DNA of 64,000 nt from Erigeron canadensis (GCF_010389155.1 NC_057768.1:45673633-45737632); one strand, 5' to 3'; positions 33,985 through 47,691 are shown, counted from the first letter of the stretch. The notes: generated by a model from the sequence alone, not told the origin. Numbers and translations: made by a program.

Positions 33985-36900
33985 TCAAAGCTTGGCTTTT
34001 CTTATTTCTAATTTGGCAATTGTCCCCAAATGAACTTCGTCTGGACCATCGGCGATTCTCAGAGTTCTAACTGCAGCATAAAGATGGGCCAAAACAGTGT
34101 CTCCTGATACGCCTGCTGCCCCATGCACTTGAATTGCCATGTCGAGCACCTTCAGAGCCATATTTGGAGTTGCTACCTGTTCCATATCAGACGCATATGA
34201 GTCAGTAGTCGTGCCAATTTGTTACCCCCATAGATTCAAATTCGAAATAATTAGCATATTACAACAATCATTAATTGAAGATGACAATCTCAACACTTGA
34301 GGGGTTGACTTGGGTAGTGTTGCATCCCACACCAGTGAATTGGATCAACCAATAAGTTTGGCTAAAAGGGAAATGAATGGGTTTAATGGGTCGGCAGAAG
34401 TCAATCAAAGAGTTATTTTCCAGAATCGTATTATTCATAGATTGATCAATAATATTGTGCTTGGTAATCCTCACTAGCATTAGCGCGCCCCACCTTAACC
34501 GTTTTGACCCGTTACCCAGCCAACTCAATTGCTCATCTGTCACCTCTAACTCATATGCTTGATCAAAGATATTACTGTATCAAGCAAACAGCAAGTATGA
34601 CTCCAAAATTTTCCCCAACTGTATAGCGGCTGGTGAACCTAATGTCCTCTAGTTTGTACTAGATGGTGGTGGATACCAGATAGTGAACCGAATGCATTCT
34701 ACTTATTTCTTTGTTCCTAAGGCTGTGTTCTCAGGATTTATTTTTAAGAAAACGATAAAAAGGTACCCGCGCTTTGCGGTGGTGATGGAGGTGGCGGCGG
34801 TAATGGTGATGTAATGGCGGTGGAGGTGACGGTGACGGGTGGTGGTGGGGAGCAGTGGTAGCGGCGGAGATTGGCGGTGGTTTATAATGTGTACATTGTT
34901 GAAACTTAAAATCAATATTGAAATTTTAAGTTCAATGTTGAAAATCAAAAGTAGATTTGCTTTATAATATAGTATAGATAAAAGAAAGGGAAAGAGAGGA
35001 GAAGGTTGAGTGAATGAAAAGGAGGTTAGATTAAAAAATGAGTCCAATGACCACTGCTATTCAAAATTAAAAAATAAAAAATTAAAAGATGAGTTCTCAA
35101 AGCTAGAAAGAAGGGAAGGTGAAGAGAGTAATGTTTTCAAGATTGAAAGAAAGGAATTGATCAAATGAAGACTTGAAATTTACTGTTATGTCCTTTAATC
35201 TACCATCTAACTTAAGAAATAATAATTTGGTCAATGTACAGAAAACCTAATAAAGAAACCTCCTACCAGTCTCTGATCTTTCCAAGACACACAGTTTTTC
35301 TTTTTTAACCTCCTCCTCTTCTCTAACTTTCATTTTTAATAAAACTTGAGAACACAACACAGGAGAAATTGTTCCTCTACCATACAAAACTGAGGCATTT
35401 ATTGAGACCCAACCAGTTCATTTAAGAGATTAAAGAGAAATATTCAGGTGATGCTATCATGTCTATATTGGTTCTAATTATGTCAAGTTAGCACTTGTAA
35501 GGTAAAACAGATATAAACATCAGTGAACCAAAAGATTTGTCATGTAATTTACTTATACTTTCACCATCATGTCAGTTATATTATCTTCATTCAATACTCG
35601 ATCAATTTATAAACTGAAACCAGTAATGTGCCATTTTATATATTACCAAATGCACAAGCAAGAAAGGTTACCTTGGCCATTGCAAGGGCCCCTTGAGCTT
35701 TCTTATTTCCATGCCGATCAAGTTGGTCTGCAGCTTCAAGAACTAATAGCCTGGTTCTCTCTAGTTCTATTCGACACTGCATTAAAAAAATCAACTTGTA
35801 TTCATTGAAGAAGGATTGGATCAAGCTTAAAGCAGAATCTACATATTTAAGGTCAATGTAATCAAAATAAACCGTCACAAAACCCCTATTTGTATAATTA
35901 CCATGGCCAATTCAGAGAGAAAAGAGCCATGTTCAGCTATAAATTTTCCGAACGTTCTTCTTTGAAGAGCCCTCTGAACCATCAACTGCATCCCTCGTTC
36001 TGCTGCACCTATTGTTCGCATGCAGTGATGCAACCTCCCTGGACCCAACCTACCCTGTAAATACAAAATTGCTTTACTCGAGCATTGTTGCATAAGTTAT
36101 ATATGCTTTAAGGGTACTTTCGTGAAATGGAAACCTATTACAAGTGAATCAATTGATTCAGGTTATATGCTATATCTCTAAAATGTAAAATAATCACTAT
36201 AACCAATATTCAAATTTGACACATTAGCTACAATAAGAAATTTATACAGAATGTGTTGCAAGAACAATGGGCATGGTCTAGTTCCAGTTCATGCTCCCCA
36301 TGTGCTATTACACAGAAGGAACCCAGTACTACACGTTTCAACGTGTACAAAAGAGTACCCTTTTGACCCAACCACCTGACCCACCAATTTTGTCACTTTT
36401 AGTCATTTGGTTTACCTGTGCAATCTCAAAGCCACGGCCCTCTCCTAAAAGGATATTCTTAGCTGGAACACGAACATTCTCAAATGAAATCTCTGCATGC
36501 CCATGTGGTGCATCCTCATAGCCGAACACCGTGAGTGGTCTTATTACCGTCACACCAGGAGTATTAATATCTACCAAAATCATGGATTGCTGCTTATGAG
36601 TTGGCGCATTAAAGTCAGTTTTCCCCTGCATCATCATGCAGTAAAATGGGTCAACTCCTTGATGCTAGACATAGTAATACGATTGACCACATAAAGCCAA
36701 CTTCTGTCTCTTTTCAAGGGGAGGACTAGAAGCTGAAACTAACCATAAGTACAAGGAGCTTGCATCTAGGATCCATGGCTCCACTTGTCCACCACTTCTT
36801 TCCATTTATGACATAACTATCGCCTTCTCTGTTCATGTTATCCAACTTCATTATCAAATATTAGAAATATCTTTTCACCTTATATTCTGATTTTGCAGAG

Positions 36901-39900
36901 TCTCTAATGCATGAAAACTGAAAATATTGGTTAGCTGTCTGATGAAGGGTTAGTATCATTAGTATTTGTAGAGTATGATTATGTTCTAGTTGGCTTCGTT
37001 CCAGAATTTAGACAAAATTTTCATAATATTATAACTTCAATATCTGGTTGCTGGATAGTATGAAATAAAGGAGGCCATGTTTAGTATGGATAGTAGCAAA
37101 GCACATGGGCCTGATGGTTATCCTGCAGTTTTTTTTTTTTAAGAAAGCCTGGAATTTTGTGGGTTCTAAGGTGTGTTTGGCTGTGCAGGAGTTCTTCAGA
37201 ACTGGAAAATTACTTGGTGAGGTCAATGCTACACTTATTGCCTTTATTCCTAAGGTTAATACACCTAGTAAAGTGACTGATTTTAGGCCTATAGCATGTT
37301 GCAATGTTCTTTATAAGTGTATTAGTAAAATTCTATGTAATAGAATTAAAAATGGGCTGGGCAAAATTGTTCATATAAACCAGAGTGCTTTTGTGCCTGG
37401 GAGGCATATCCAGGATAACATTCTGATGGCACAAGAACTTTTAAGAGGGTATAATAGGAAGAGTGGGCCCAAAAGGTGTGCAATGCAAATTGACATTCAA
37501 AACGCATATGACACTGTGAGTTGGGAGTTTTTACAGGCCATTTTGAAGAAATTTGGTTTTCATAGGAATATGGTTAGTTGAATTATGACTTGTGTTTCAA
37601 CTGTTAAGTTCTCTATTTGTTTAAATGGTGAAATCAAAGGGTATTTTAAGGGTGGTAGAGGGCTTAGACAAGGAGATCCTATATCACCTTACCTTTTTAC
37701 AATGGTAATAGAGGTGTTTAATCTCATTATGAGCAAGAATATTCAGAGATCTAGTGATTATGGTTATCATTTTGGATGTAATGAGCTTAAGTTGTCTCAT
37801 ATGTGTTTTGCTGATGATTTGTTGGTGTTTTGTAAAGGCAATGTGGGTTCTATTAGAGTGATTAAGGAAACTTTGGATGAATTTGCTAAGGTGTCTGGTC
37901 TCACCCCTAATCTAGGTAAGAGTACCATATTTTTTGGCAGTAAAAAAGAAGAGGATAGGGCTGATTTGTTACAAGTGTTACCTTTTAAATGTGGGAAACT
38001 CCCTGTAAAAATTTAGGTGTTCCACTACTGCTAAGATATTGGGGGTGGGTGACTGCAAGGTTTTAATTAAGAGGGTTAAAAATAAAATTGATTGTTGGAA
38101 GAACAAGATGTTGTCTTATGCTGGGAGAATTCAGTTGATTGCATCTAACTCTCATCAATGCAATTATACAGGGCTGCAGTTTTTATTTTGCCTAGCCTGT
38201 TATTAAGGAGATTGAAAAATTGTTGAAAGGCTTTTTATGGAATGGTGGTGAGTCTGCTGTGGGTAAGGCGGGTTGCATGGAAAATTGTTTGTAGACCTAA
38301 GGAGCAGGGTGGTTTAGGTATAAAAATTATTAGAAAATGGAATGAAGTGTTGCTTGTTAGGAAACTTTGGAAGATTATAGAGAATAATAATTCTCTTTGG
38401 GCAAAATGGGTTAATATTGTCAAGTTAAAGAATATGAGTATTTGGGAGATTGAAGAAGACAAATATGATAGCTGGGGTTGGAAAACAATGCTGGGTATAA
38501 GGGACTTGGTGAAACAACATGTATTAGTACAAGACTGGAAATAGCAGAAGAACATCCATGTGGTATGATAAATGGTGTTCTGATGGTCCACCGAGTCAGG
38601 TTATTACCAAAAGAGTGTTGTATGATGCCAGAATGGAGGTTGATACTAAAGTAGCAGATATGATTAATAATGGGAATTGGAATTGGCCTGAAGAATGGGA
38701 AGATAGGTTTGGAGTACTGACGAATATTGATACTCCTGTGTTGCAGTTGAATAAAGAGGATAGAATTGTTTGGATTTCAAAAAATGATCAACATATGGAG
38801 TTTTCTACTAAACAGGCTTGGCAGGATTTAAGAGATAATTGACCAAATGTTGAATGGAAAGGAGTGGTTTGGTTCAAACAATTTAACCCAAGACATGCTT
38901 TTATCCTATGGCTTGCTGTTCTGGGGAAACTAATGACTCAAGATAGAGTTGTCAAGTGGCAGAGTAATGGGAGTATGCAATGTGCATTATGCAAGTCTGG
39001 AATTGATAATCATGAGCATTTATTCTTCAAATGCAAATATTCTGGGGTTATCTGGGCCAAGCTAAGAAAGTTGGGGTGGGGAATGACTGAATGAGTGAAA
39101 ATTCCTCACTGCAGGATTTAATCCATGAAATTGCTGGAAAGAAAGGAAAGAATAACATTGGTGTTGTGGTTAATAAGATCATTGTGGCTGCTGCAGTGTA
39201 TTTTGTTTGGCAAGAAAGGAACATTAGAATCTTCCAAAATGTGGAAAGGAGTGAGGAGGGTAGGAGGCAGTGTGTACTATTGTTAAAGATAGTATTAGAA
39301 ACAAGCTGCTGTCTTTAAGAGTTAAGAAGACTTTGAATGTGATCAAAATTGGTGCTAAATGGGAGCTGAGTTGGGTCAATAGCAGATTTGTGGCTATCTG
39401 AAGTACTGGTGTGACTGTTTCTGATTTCCTTAAAGTATGCATGCGATTTGGAATAGTGAGCTGTGAAAGATGAAGCTACTTGGTCCTCTTCTAGCATACT
39501 TTGAGTTTGAAGCTGCCCTTGAGATTGTGGTTTGAATGGATTGCTTAAAGATCTTGTATAGGAAATGAATGAATAGAAGTGTATCTGGGCTGGTATAGAA
39601 TTTTTTACTTACTAGAATTGGATGCATTAGGCTGAATGTTTCTATAGTTTGTATTATTGTCATATTTTGAATATCAATATAATTCAAACGGTTAATTAAA
39701 AAATATCTGGTTGCTGGATAAGATACCTTCTTATAGAACACTCTATATTAGTTGCATCAGAAGATGCAACTTGAGGCTCTGTCATTGCAAATCCAGACCG
39801 GATTGTCCCATTCAGCAATGGAATAAGCCATTCTTGAAGCTGTTCTTTGCTGCCATACCGCAATAATACCTAAAATACAGGAAAATAAAAATTATTATGG

Positions 39901-42900
39901 GTTCCCAATTTATCCTCAAAGGTAAAAACCCCATAAGGTGAAAACAGGAAATGAAACAAATGGACTAAATTAACTGACTATTAACTTTTGACTACAATAA
40001 GAATTTTTCCGTATGATTACACACTGTTTGGTAATGTCATACGAAATCAACATATCCTTTAAAGAATAAAATATATCACCTCCATGTTTCCGGTATCAGG
40101 TGCCCCACAGTTGAACACTTGTGGAGCCCATACTGAGCGACCCATGATCTCACAAAGGTATCCATATTCAAGATTCGAGAGCCCAGCACCCAATTGGTTA
40201 GGAAATCCCATTCCAATGACCTCATCATCTTTGCCTTCAAAAAGAACTTTTCTTGCCCTTGCAGCACTATCCAGCTGCATATTAAGTAATAAAACAATAA
40301 GTTAGACTAGTTATGCGCAATTAAATGTACTCAAAATGTAATTTAACACATATATAGCAGGGAAAAACACATCACAGGTATAAAAAGATTCCATAAGCCT
40401 TCTTGCTTTGCAATTTCCTTCAACTTTTCCTCTTGTGGGTGAATCGTCCAGCGCATGGAAGACTGAGCAAGCTTACTGAACTCGTGCTCCATCGGGTATA
40501 TGTGATCTTCCATGAACTTAATTAATTTTTCTCTTAACTCCTGAACTTTTTTGTTAGGAACAAATCTCCCCCCGTCTTCCAACCCTCGATCTTTCTTGTC
40601 GTTGGCAATACCATGAACGTAATCCTTCCCTCTTGTGACTGTAAAGTTTAAAATGAAAATAGAAGGTCCCATAAGGTTAGATGTTAGCCAATCAACACTT
40701 CAACACAGGGAGAATCCCGTAAGCATTGCAGTTAAAATTTAAGAAAATATAGTTACTTGATGGAGGGGTTTGTGACAGAACAGTTTCCCTCTCTATATAA
40801 GACCAAGCAATTTGTATAAGATCATTGGCTTTTTCCCCTGCATCTTCGGCACGCTTTCCACCGGATGCGTTACCCTAAAATTTAAGATCAACTTATGAGT
40901 TTTTGAGTTATTTTTTGAGTACTTTAAATCTTTAATACAAAACTCGAATTCCGTAGTTGCGATTATTCATATGTTAATGGTCAAGCATACCATAATATAT
41001 CTACTGTGGACACCAGCTAAGATTGACGCACCACGGAAAAGTGAAAACGCAAGATAAAACTTCCATCCAGCAACAGGCCATGGTTTTCCCTACAACACAA
41101 AGAACTAACATTAATTTATCAACACGAGCAAACAATATGTAAATAGTACATACAAGTATGGTTGTTAAAAAGTAAGATAAATTAAACTTAATAATCAACA
41201 TTATCTGCAATAATCTTACTGCAGCAGAGCAGTAATCAGTTAGGTGTTCTTCCAAAGAAGGAATTCCTTCAGGAGCGTCAGTAATTTCAAAACCGCTATT
41301 GTGTTTCACTTTATCCCGTGACATATCGCCGACATACATCTGCCAGAGAAGAAGAAAAGAAAAGGTGATTTAGCTTTGAAAGTTTATTATGTGTGCAATC
41401 CTGATGACAACCAACAAACAGTAGTGTGTAACTCATCACTAAAGTCTTATTTCAAGTTGATATGCACATCTCATAAATAAACTGAGCAAAAAAAGAGGAA
41501 GAAAAAAACAAGGGGGGGATGTCGAAATGGTTAGTTTGTAATACGGATCAGAACCCTTGTTACTGTCCTATAATCTTGTGCTGCATAACTTTATATTAAA
41601 ACAATTATGATATTTCCATCCAACTATTTGAATAAAATGATTTAGGAGGTCTTGTGCATGTAAAAGAACACCTTGAGCGTATTTACAAGTCATTGACATG
41701 TTCTCCTTTCAGATATGTTTTTGGATTTTACCCATTTGACCTGTTTCAGATAGATGATAATCTCTACTCATAATGTTTGCAAAATGATTAGTTTACCAGA
41801 CAGTTGTATGCAATATCACACATCTGATTTCCAAGAGTCGACAACTCCCAATCAAGAACGCCAATCACTCTATCCTGCATTTTTTAACTTATACATATTA
41901 TTAATACAGTAGAAAACCATATAGTTACAAACTGAGCTCACAAAAAAGTTACATACAAAACTAATGATCATCAGCTTAAAGAAATGCACCTCAATAGGAT
42001 GGAAAACTAGATTATCAATCCGAAAATCACCATGGACTAGACCTGCTGTGCTTCCAGATGAATCTTCTGAAGGGATATTTTGTCGCAACCAATCAATCAA
42101 TGTCAACATCTTTGGGTTTCTTTCAGATTTTCCTTCACCAGTAGAAGCAATGTATTGATTTGCCCACCTTTCCACCTGATGCATAGCAAAAAGTATACAT
42201 TTGTTAAAAAAAACAAACATAAGTTTTGATAATTTAAAGGGTTTACAATTTGATAAGTTGAAGTCAATATACCTGCCGTTTACAGTAATTTTTTCGTCTG
42301 CCATAGTTTCCCAGACCGATTGCATCAACATTTGCAGCATGAATAGAAGCCAAAGCTTTAGCAGTTGCATGGTACAAAGCCGCCCTCCTATTAGGTGCTA
42401 CACCCTAAAACATATATGCGTATATATAAACATACAAATGAGAATATAGCACAAATGCACAATTAAATATTTGAGTAGGGTTCATACAGGTAGCATAGGG
42501 TCTAAGAAGATGCGTCCCTCCAAAAACTCCATGATGTAGAATGGAGTTCCAATTACACTTGAATCTGTACATAAACAAAACACTTTGGGTACAGGAACTT
42601 GCGTATGTGTACTTAATGCATGAAGCACCTGTCATAATAGAACATCTAATAAGAAAAGGCAAGATAAAACCACACACAAGCCCTTAAATAAAAACAAAAC
42701 AGATTATTACCTGATACTCTCTTTCGATAGCATGAGCAGACTGGAGAAGTTTCCCAGGAGGCTTTTTTCTCAAAACATACCTCTTCACTAAAGGACCTGA
42801 CTGCATCTCGATTAGATACGTCGGGTTGGACTGGCCATGCCCAAACTGATCAACAATAAGCAGCAGTAAATATTAACACTCGGAGAATGAATTTCAAATT

Positions 42901-43728
42901 CAAATTTGGGGCGGAATGGATATTTTGAACATTGAGTGAGCACCACTCCTTGTTCGACATGATCAGCAGAACGAGTGCCACGACATGGTATCCTTCATGC
43001 CGTACTTGAGTGTTATACATTTTTTTTACTTTTTGATATCAGTGTGATTGTGTTTTATGTAAAAATATAGTCCAGCGTGTGATGCTGATGTATCTAAAGC
43101 CACTCTAATTTTATGGTGACCACTCTGAATGCTCTAATATCTAAGTGTAAATATATATATATATATATATGCTTCTAGGATTAAGTGTGCATCCAAATGT
43201 ATCTAAAACCTTGTCACACATATTTATCATGTGTAACCAACTTCCAAACCGTCTTATCGAATTTTAAATTCATAGCTACTGTATATACTTATTTTTTTTG
43301 TCGATATGGAAACCATATAAGCTATAATAAGCAGCGACGTCATCAATCATAACCGGCGATCACTAGTCTACAAGGTGAAATACATACAAAAAGCACACTT
43401 TCACTCATAACTCCCCACTTGTAACCCCTAATTATCCTATCCAAAAGAAACCAATCAAATAGCCAAAAATAACAGTTTTGTAGCACCTTTGATCAATATT
43501 AATGTAACAAACCATATATATATATATAGTTGATAAATAGAAATGAAAAAAGGAAAAAGATTAGAATGGAACCTGAGAAACAGAAAAAAGAGAAGAAGAA
43601 ACAGGGAAGCCTTGAACATAAAGAGAACAATAACGAAACAAAGCCTGTTTATCAATTTCATCATGTGCAGCTCCTCCACGATTTACTATTAGTTCATCCG
43701 TCCTCCTCGCTCCACCAACTGATCCCAT
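33985..43728 (-). CDS. IBR3: IBR3-like acyl-CoA dehydrogenase (ACAD10/11 type), 17 exons, 836 aa
   Basis: Exons are complement 43573..43728, 42711..42845, 42488..42628, 42273..42404, 41990..42175, 41797..41874, 41220..41339, 40991..41089, 40757..40874, 40376..40638, 40080..40274, 39727..39869, 36744..36828, 36416..36625, 35902..36054, 35672..35776 and 33985..34176. The total of 2511 nt is in frame throughout, against about 824 aa in Arabidopsis IBR3. An N-terminal APH-like domain (about 45-300) has [13 protein letters not shown] (HGD at 236-238) and LDWE (258-260). An acyl-CoA dehydrogenase domain (about 375-825) has [15 protein letters not shown] (TE at 571-572). In Arabidopsis IBR3 acts in peroxisomal indole-3-butyric acid to auxin conversion. 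The C-terminus AKL is an acceptable PTS1 peroxisomal signal. The exon 12/13 intron is about 2.9 kb because of a LINE insertion. The coding sequence is intact. Confidence 0.96.
34721..35360. mobile_element. MITE in the last intron of the IBR3-like gene, about 640 bp
   Basis: GGCTGTGTTCTCA at the left and (reverse complement) TGTTGTGTTCTCA at the right form imperfect terminal repeats, followed by AT-rich arms and a GGT/GGC-rich centre (34780-34880). I could not find a target duplication, so the class is unassigned. Confidence 0.5.
37058..39701 (+). mobile_element. 5'-truncated L1-type LINE inserted antisense in an IBR3 intron
   Basis: A 19-bp duplication AATATCTGGTTGCTGGATA occurs at 37039-37057 and 39702-39720. 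The element starts inside the RT domain ([24 protein letters not shown]) and ends with a short A-rich tail. RT blocks are visible: [55 protein letters not shown] and the catalytic FADD in [11 protein letters not shown] zf-RVT segment ([19 protein letters not shown]) follows. Stops and frameshifts split ORF2 at about 37580, 38015, 38540, 38841 and 39092, so it is not active. Confidence 0.95.
37105..38016 (+). pseudogene. LINE reverse transcriptase remnant (two frames)
   Basis: Frame 37105-37581 holds RT palm blocks up to [14 protein letters not shown] and stops at a TGA. The next frame 37585-38016 continues with [17 protein letters not shown] and [12 protein letters not shown], so a single in-frame stop separates them. 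The C-terminal zf-RVT part lies at 38864-39094. Confidence 0.9.
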
Positions 43729-45229
43729 TTTCAGATTATCTGCAATTATTGTTACTATTTATAATATTTTTTTACTATTAATATTGTAATGATTAGTATG
43801 AACACTACCAGCAGTTTACGTATTATGTGTATACAAAACTACAAATACATATGGAGATAGAGATGCAAGACTTTGGAATTATCAAAACGAAATTTTTTTT
43901 TTTTTTTTTCTTCAAAGGCAAATTTCAATGATTTTTTTGCTTATAGTTTAAAATTAATTAAAGTAATAATACTGAGCGGATATGCTGGTGTCGAACGTCT
44001 TAAATTTTGTCTTTTTCTTTCTGTTTATAGATAGTTGGAGATATTTGAGAAAATAAAGTGAACACACACCCAAATTGTCAAATAAGACCTACTCGTCGTG
44101 ATTGACTTCCCTTTGTCTTAGTTGGTTAATGGTGATAAATTGATAATATTATCTAGACAAACAAATATATAATATCATCAAAAAAAAATTATAAAAAATA
44201 GTAACACGTAACAAATATATTTTTTTACTTTTAAAGAAGAAAATGTGAATAGTCGTGTGCGTTTAGCCAATTAGCTTTAACAAATGATATTGTGAAAATG
44301 ACCTTCAACAACATTTTTCATTTTGTTTTAATGTTATGTTTGCTACTATATTTATATCCAAAATATAACATGTTTAGATTTCAAATGAACGAGGTTTATT
44401 GTTATCGATTCCAATTTGTAGATATCCAATCTATCACTTACTCCAAATTTAAATATCAATTTTAAATACAATAGTTTTTTTTTTTTTGTTTTGACATATA
44501 ACAGCCTAGGGGCAAATCCAGGAATTTTGATTGATAAGGGTCGGGGTGATGAAAGATATTTTCCTAACATTTTTAACGGAGTTGATTTGTGGTGGTAATG
44601 TGGACATTTTTGGTAAATATCAAATTTAAAAGCATATATCTTCTAAATTTCAAACTAAGTTACTTTTCTTATAAACAATACATAAGTTAAGGGGTCAAAT
44701 TATAAATTTATCTATACTATTAAATTGAAAAGAAAGGAAACAATTATCTGCATCAATCTCATCTTCCACCTTTAAAATCCCCATCTCCGTCTTCCACCAC
44801 CAAACTCCCCATTCTCTCTTAAGCTGCATTTTATATACAAGTTTCTGTGTAGATCCTCCCTACATCATGCTCGAAAGAATGATATGACCGTGTAAAACTA
44901 TCGTATTTGAAATACCTATACATTGACTTTCCTAACTTGATGACCGGAAACCTGCAACTTCCAGCCAAAGTATTTGTAGTTCTCAACCATGGACAAATTT
45001 TATAGAGGAAAACTTGACAAGTTGGCAGGGACAAGCACCCCTTAGGCCCTAGTCACCCCCTCCCCACCCCACTAGCTCCGCCCATGTAACTGCCCATCAA
45101 TATAACATGCTTTGTTCCTCATGTATTTATGGTAGCTTATTCATGGATGAAGACGCATATATAGAGGATATACTTATCCATAACAAGTATGAAATTTTAC
45201 GTAGCTGGGAGATGTTTACTTTGTAAAAT
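43729..45229. other. IBR3 upstream region with degenerate repeats
   Basis: It has AT-rich DNA and a poly-T stretch followed by CTTCAAAGGCAAATTTCAATG (about 43891-43925), which resembles a minus-strand non-LTR 3' end. A possible decayed hAT-like element spans about 44505-45085, with AGGGGCAAATCCAGG at the left and CTAGCTCCGCCC at the right. A near-match flank (CATATAAC versus CATGTAAC) is imperfect. No gene is seen. Confidence 0.4.
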
Positions 45230-46558
45230 CAAGGCTGGCTTACATAGCATAGTGGGTCAGGCATGGGCCTAAGGCCCACCAAAAGCAAAGGCCCCCATAT
45301 TTTTATAAATTGCGTTGTTTTTTGGGCTAGAATCAATTAAGATAAGGCACCATAGACAGGGTCGGAGCCAGAAAATTTTTGGCGAGGGGACAAATTTGAA
45401 AATTGTTATATTTATCAGAGTCATAGTATATAAAAAATTAGGCCCTAGCTAGAGAATAGAAAATGAGCCTTTTAAAGAATTTTGTTAACGTCTGGTTTAA
45501 TCAAATTATCAAAAATCGTTGTTCAGAAAGCCGAATTTAGCTTATGTAAGTGCCGACTATGAAAATGTCTGTCTTTAATATAAACGTCAATGGTCAATCT
45601 TTGCAATTTTGAAACATGTGACGACCAATGAGTTACGTATATTAAACAATATAATATAAGTTCATCGAAATCAATCATATATGATATTAATGATAATGTA
45701 GGTATTTTATGAAATTTTATAGTTTCTATATATCTTTCTACCTTACTATGTGATTAGAATTATTACTTATTTAAAATAAATATATATACTATAATAATTT
45801 GAAAAGGGGGTGATATTTATACAACAAAATTCAGCCATTTACAACAAATATACAAATTGGATTACGCAGTGTACAACTGTATTATGCAGGATTTGTTGTA
45901 GCAATATCACTTCCTATTTGAAAAGAAATATTACTTTTTTACATACAGCTATATTATTGATATACTACATATTTACCCAAACAATACAAAAACAAATTCT
46001 TCAAACTCTTTTTATTATTAAAAACTAAAACAATTCAAACTTTTTACTCTACCACTGAAGGAATCTATCTCAAAAGTCAAAACTAATGCTTACAAGAATA
46101 ATGACTTCGAAGAAAAGACTTATGACAACAAATGTGACATTTATATGTATTTTTTTTATATAAAATATCTTTTTAAAATTAAAATTATAAATATATCCTT
46201 TAAAATTTTTTTTTACATTGTACCAAAATTAGAGTGGGGGCAATTGCCCCCAATGCTCCCATTGTGTCTCCGTCTCTGACCATAGACATTTAAACAATAA
46301 AGTATATTGTATTATGTAGACAACAAAACGAGCGCTCAGTGATTATAGATTATTTTGAGAAAGAATTTTTGGGCCTTATAAAAGTATCCTACATTTCCTA
46401 CGAATTAAAAAACAGGGCTGCTATCCAACTATTTGAAAAATAAACACTAAATAACGTCGAAATTAAACAGCAACTCAATATGACAGTTTATCTATTAAGT
46501 TAAAAAGAGGCCCCAAATTTAGTCCTGCTTAGAGCCCCACAAACCATAAGCCGACTTG
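45230..46558. mobile_element. hAT element (outer) containing another hAT element
   Basis: The termini CAAGGCTGGCTTACATAG and (reverse complement) CAAGTCGGCTTATGG match at 11 of the first 13 bases. The 8-bp TGTAAAAT at 45222-45229 recurs exactly at 46559-46566. About 400 bp belong to this element, with GGCCC-rich subterminal sequence. The rest is the inner insertion. Confidence 0.87.
45357..46278. mobile_element. hAT element (inner), 922 bp
   Basis: The termini CAGGGTCGGAGCCAG and (reverse complement) CAGAGACGGAGACAC are flanked by the exact 8-bp ACCATAGA at 45349-45356 and 46279-46286. The interior is AT-rich and non-coding. GGGGGCAATTGCCCCC lies near the right end. Confidence 0.9.
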
Positions 46559-46566
46559 TGTAAAAT

Positions 46567-47690
46567 CAAAATACTTTAAGTACAATAACTCTAACTTCCT
46601 TTCTATAAGTTAATTGTACAAAACATCAACAACCATTTGCTATCCAAAATGAAAATTGATATTAATACCATTTTTTTATATATTAATTTATCGTAACTGA
46701 TGTCTATTAAATACTTATGTCATATGTTGTGGTATTTGTACATTGTGACAAGAAAAAAAAAATTTAATATCAATATCATCTCCTTTTTTATTTTCTTATC
46801 ACACTGTTCAAATACAAAATATTTACTTTGATACATAGGTTTGCTAACAATTCAAAGTTATAGGTACTGACACTGCTAGCATGAATATCGGAGTTAAGAT
46901 AAATAAAATTTAAAGTTAGAATACTTTTCCCTAGCATAAACTAGTGCTACTGGTATAGTGGTATATCATCTATTTTTCCCCCCTTTTGTGTTAAGATGAA
47001 AGAAACAAATTCAAAATTTGATCCAACACTTGGCCAGCCATGAGTGCTCTATACTCGAATAAGAAAATGACTTCATCTGCGCGCCTTACAACGGTTAACT
47101 ATTTGGCCGTTTTAAACTTTGGACCATCATAGTCCAAACTCCTGACCATTTAAAGAGGTCATATGCCATTTATTCTTACTCCATGATAGCTCAAAGTGGC
47201 GTAGCTTATCACATCTATTCCTATGCCACGTTCCTATGATCGAGGGAGGACGTTCACACAACTTGAACAAGCTTAGGTGGCACATTCGGTGAATCTTAAA
47301 GACACGTGGAGGACGCAATTCATACGAGGATGCCACGAAAAATTCCATCCGCAGTTGACAAGAATCGTGTTAATCAAACTTAAAGACAATTTCTTTAGTT
47401 ATCCAGATAGGGGTGTATTCTTATGATCACTATGGTGGTCATGTGCAACGATACTCGGATCCACATTCATTCTACCGACTTATCTAAAAGGAATCACAAC
47501 CACTTGAAAAGTTAAAACATTTTCTGCTTTAAAAAGATAGTTTATTGTTTTAAGTTCTAACCCTTTTCCCCCTTATATATAAATATAAATGTTCTGGTTC
47601 TGACAAGTCTAGTACACCATTTAAATAATACTTCACTTCCTTTTGTAATATTCACTAACTAGTATTAACTCTACTTTATTTGCAGCTTCA
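46567..47690. other. Intergenic DNA
   Basis: AT-rich to 46980, then a more GC-balanced tract (47040-47480). The latter has a 73-codon minus-strand frame (47127-47348) containing SSYELRPPRVFKIHRMCHLS, which I do not recognise and do not call. A TCTACCGACTTATCTAAAAGGAAT block near 47470 resembles the promoter-proximal sequence of the duplicated genes below. Confidence 0.4.
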
Positions 47691-47691
47691 A

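Noticed and set aside
44505..45085. Possible hAT element with AGGGGC and GCCCC ends
   Set aside because: The termini do not pair well and the flanking 8-mers differ, so it was kept only as a remark in the intergenic entry.
47127..47348. 73-codon minus-strand frame with HRMCHLSLFKLCERPP
   Set aside because: No domain, promoter or homologue is known to me, and composition alone does not support a gene.
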